A stretch of DNA of 64,000 nt, from assembly GCA_958436175.1 (NCBI GenBank), contig CAUBJF010000007.1:1-64000 (forward strand). The letters are read 5' to 3'. Source of the DNA: an uncultured Muribaculaceae bacterium. Its GTDB lineage: Bacteria; Bacteroidota; Bacteroidia; Bacteroidales; Muribaculaceae. Numbering within the stretch: position 1 is the stretch's first letter; each line of letters begins with the position of its first letter. A program made the position numbers and the translations under genes. This document shows, piece by piece, positions 61,983 through 64,000 of the stretch. The notes beneath the pieces were generated by a model that did no database searches, had not been told where the DNA came from, and saw nothing but the letters and a program-made list of their open reading frames with translations.

Positions 61983-62608
61983 TGGGCAGTTTCGACAGCT
62001 ATATTTTCGACATGGACGGCACTCTCTGGGATGCCGTCGACAGCTACTGCCAGGTATGGAACAAGACTCTGGCGGATATAGGCGACTATTCCGTCATCGT
62101 CACACGCCCGATGCTGACATCGCTCATGGGCAAGCCACTTGAAACCATATACGACATTGTCGTCGGACGAAGAGATATACATGAAAAGTTCATGGAACGT
62201 CTCGGTTTCAACGAACGGAATATGATGCCGACGCTTGGCGGACGGCTCTATTCCGGCGTTACCGACACTCTTGCCGAGCTTTCGCGGAGGGCGAAGCTCT
62301 TCATGGTCAGCAACTGCGATGTCTCTGGCTTGCCGAACTTCCTCGCGTTCACGGGACTCAGGCCTTATATCACCGACTGTCTTTCTATCGGGGAGACAGG
62401 CTTCAACAAGGATGTGAACATTGCCACCATAGTGGCGCGTTATAATCTTCAGACACCTGTCTACATCGGCGACACTCAGGGTGACTGCGAGCTCACCCAC
62501 CGTGCCGGGCTGCCTTTTGTGTGGGCTGCCTACGGTTTCGGCCGCGATGTGCAGGGCTATGATTATAAAATAGACAGTATCAAGGATTTATTGACTTTGA
62601 AACGATGA
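61982..62608 (+). CDS. HAD family hydrolase (phosphatase-like)
   Basis: 208 residues. The HAD motifs are DMDGT (I, nucleophile Asp), VSNCD (II), Lys in ETGFNKD (III) and GDTQGD (IV). The cap domain is helical, as in the phosphoglycolate-phosphatase-like subfamily. It would dephosphorylate a small phosphorylated metabolite. It overlaps the M24 peptidase gene by 4 bases. Confidence 0.9.
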   Translation: MGSFDSYIFDMDGTLWDAVDSYCQVWNKTLADIGDYSVIVTRPMLTSLMGKPLETIYDIVVGRRDIHEKFMERLGFNERNMMPTLGGRLYSGVTDTLAELSRRAKLFMVSNCDVSGLPNFLAFTGLRPYITDCLSIGETGFNKDVNIATIVARYNLQTPVYIGDTQGDCELTHRAGLPFVWAAYGFGRDVQGYDYKIDSIKDLLTLKR

Positions 62609-63813
62609 AAGAGCCTAAAGATCATTTGCAGATAAACCTGTGGGGCGACGCCGAGCAGTCACTGCATCTCAACAGAGTAAAAGAAGGAATGCGTCGCGAC
62701 GGCATACGCCATGCACTTATTTGCGACAATTCCGACATCCTGTACCTCACGGGACGTGTCTTCCGAGGCTTCATATATATAAATGTCGATATGGAGCGTC
62801 CGCTCTATTTCCTGCGCATGCCCAATCATCTCAAGGGCGAAGGCATAACGATGATTCATCGTCCCGAAGACATCGTGCCTGTCCTTGCCGAAGCCGGTGT
62901 CGATGTCAGCGAGTGTCCCGCCCTGGAACTCGATGCTATTTCGTGGAGCCGTGTGTGCCGCGTGGCTAAAGCCTTCGGTTTCACCGGCGATCCGCAGAAT
63001 GTCTATCCGGCCATGCGCCGTGCCCGTGCCGCCAAGACAGAAGCCGAGCAGGCGCTCGTCAAGGCTTCCGGAGTGAAGCAGAGCCTTGTCTACGAACGTA
63101 TTCCGCATATGTACCAGGAAGGTATGAGCGACATTGAGCTGCAGATAGAGATCGAACGCGGCCTGCGTCTCGAAGGCGACCTCGGCATCTTCAGGGTCTC
63201 GGGCGGAGAGATGGAAATATTCATGGGCAATGTCCTTACGGGCGAGAATGCCGACACACCTTCTCCCTACGATTTCGCAATGGGCGGCGAGGGTATCAGC
63301 CCGGCCCTCCCCGGAGGTGCAAACGGCACTGTCATAAAGCCCGGTCTACCCGTGATGGTCGACATGAACTCGAATTTCAACGGTTATATGACCGATATGA
63401 CGCGATGCTATGTCGTCGACGAGCCCGTCGAACTGGCCGTCCGTGTCAACAAGCTCAGTATCGACATATGCAATGCCCTATCCGACATGATGGCTCCCGG
63501 CGTGGAAGCCAAGGCACTCTATGAAAAAGCTCTCGCCATGGCCACGGAAGCCGGTATGGAGCAGTTTTTCATGGGCCACAGACATCATGCTGGCTTTGTA
63601 GGCCATGGAATAGGTATAGAAGTGAACGAGCTGCCTGTCCTCGCTCCTCGTTCGCGCGACATCCTTGAGGACGGTAACGTTATCGCCGTAGAGCCCAAGT
63701 TTGTAATCCCGGGCATGGGAGCTGTAGGCGTGGAGAATACATATATCGTACATGCCGGCCGTCATGCCGAACTCGTGACTACGGCACGCATGGATATCAC
63801 TATGTTGGACTAA
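62605..63813 (+). CDS. M24 family metallopeptidase (Xaa-Pro peptidase-like)
   Basis: 402 residues. The N-terminal creatinase-like domain is at ~1-150. The pita-bread catalytic domain carries the metal ligands VDMNSNFNGYMTDMTR (two Asp), GHGIG (His), AVEPKF (Glu) and GVENTY (Glu). It resembles aminopeptidase P and prolidase-type enzymes that cleave next to proline, without a signal peptide, so it is cytoplasmic. It overlaps the HAD gene by 4 bases and the CCA gene by one. Confidence 0.92.
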   Translation: MKEPKDHLQINLWGDAEQSLHLNRVKEGMRRDGIRHALICDNSDILYLTGRVFRGFIYINVDMERPLYFLRMPNHLKGEGITMIHRPEDIVPVLAEAGVDVSECPALELDAISWSRVCRVAKAFGFTGDPQNVYPAMRRARAAKTEAEQALVKASGVKQSLVYERIPHMYQEGMSDIELQIEIERGLRLEGDLGIFRVSGGEMEIFMGNVLTGENADTPSPYDFAMGGEGISPALPGGANGTVIKPGLPVMVDMNSNFNGYMTDMTRCYVVDEPVELAVRVNKLSIDICNALSDMMAPGVEAKALYEKALAMATEAGMEQFFMGHRHHAGFVGHGIGIEVNELPVLAPRSRDILEDGNVIAVEPKFVIPGMGAVGVENTYIVHAGRHAELVTTARMDITMLD

Positions 63814-64000
63814 TGAATATCGGACGTAAGCTCGAAAAGAAGATATTTACTACTATAGGGACGCTTGCCGACGGCATGAACAGAGAATGTTATGCCGTCG
63901 GAGGCTATGTGCGCGACCTCGTCATAGGGCGCCCGTCGAAGGACATCGATTTCGTCACCGTAGGCTCGGGTATAGAACTTGCCGAGGCTGTCGCGGCAGC
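63813..64000 (+). CDS. CCA-adding tRNA nucleotidyltransferase, 3' end outside the window
   Basis: The first 62 codons only. AVGGYVRDLVIGRPSKDIDFV is the nucleotidyltransferase signature of class II CCA-adding enzymes, with the DxD metal-binding residues in KDIDFV. It adds or repairs the 3' CCA of tRNAs. It starts at the last base of the M24 gene's stop codon (TAATG), so it is tightly coupled. Confidence 0.9.
   Translation, partial: MNIGRKLEKKIFTTIGTLADGMNRECYAVGGYVRDLVIGRPSKDIDFVTVGSGIELAEAVAA

Overview
The window looks like a Bacteroidales chromosome, most likely Muribaculaceae-like; the family is inferred from gene content, not from a 16S gene. The evidence is a GldH lipoprotein, SusC-type TonB receptor architecture, a DUF2723 glycosyltransferase-like protein, C-terminal tails resembling type IX secretion sorting domains, a Y-family polymerase pair and many TAnnTTTG promoter elements. 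No tRNA, rRNA or CRISPR array is visible.

Positions 1-13040 are an AT-richer accessory island. It carries a gene cut by the left edge, a truncated integrase and two tandem units. The units are bounded by three copies of the 3' end of a small DUF2795 gene (1386-1409, 9676-9699 and the intact gene at 13014-13235). Each unit starts with a related leader followed by an ECF sigma factor, and ends with a decayed mobilization-protein fragment plus a terminator. Unit 1 holds a sigma factor fused through a membrane helix to an outer-membrane beta-barrel, then a radical SAM enzyme, a Gfo/Idh/MocA oxidoreductase, a broken CotH gene, a lipoprotein and a Fic protein. Unit 2 holds a His-rich lipoprotein, a conventional sigma/anti-sigma pair, a Spy-like protein and an esterase.

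From about 13.3 kb the sequence is core-like and GC-richer: a cobalamin adenosyltransferase; a TonB receptor with a surface lipoprotein (13.9-18.7 kb); an SDR; a phoH-purC-ubiE-DUF3078-NUDIX run and a GH106-like enzyme (19-27.6 kb); a reverse-strand DUF2723/deacetylase/queG operon (27.6-33.1 kb); FKBP, acyltransferase and carbonic anhydrase; and AraC with a GH110-like enzyme (35.5-38.1 kb).

Positions 38.1-45.8 kb are one reverse-strand operon: membrane-fusion protein, ABC ATPase, two FtsX-type permeases, TolC, response regulator and histidine kinase. This is a tripartite ABC exporter with its own two-component system. After it come a CNNM-type transporter, an abundant-looking OmpA/TPR lipoprotein, valS, a flavodiiron protein, two variable surface proteins and umuDC.

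The right end (57.8-64 kb) is a forward housekeeping cluster: a ZapB-like coiled coil, zapA, a probable structured RNA, rny (RNase Y), a RicT-like PSP1 protein, gldH, a HAD phosphatase, an M24 peptidase and the start of a CCA-adding enzyme. The rny/ricT adjacency suggests a Y-complex for RNA decay. The most unusual item is the sigma-barrel fusion at 1.75-3.3 kb.
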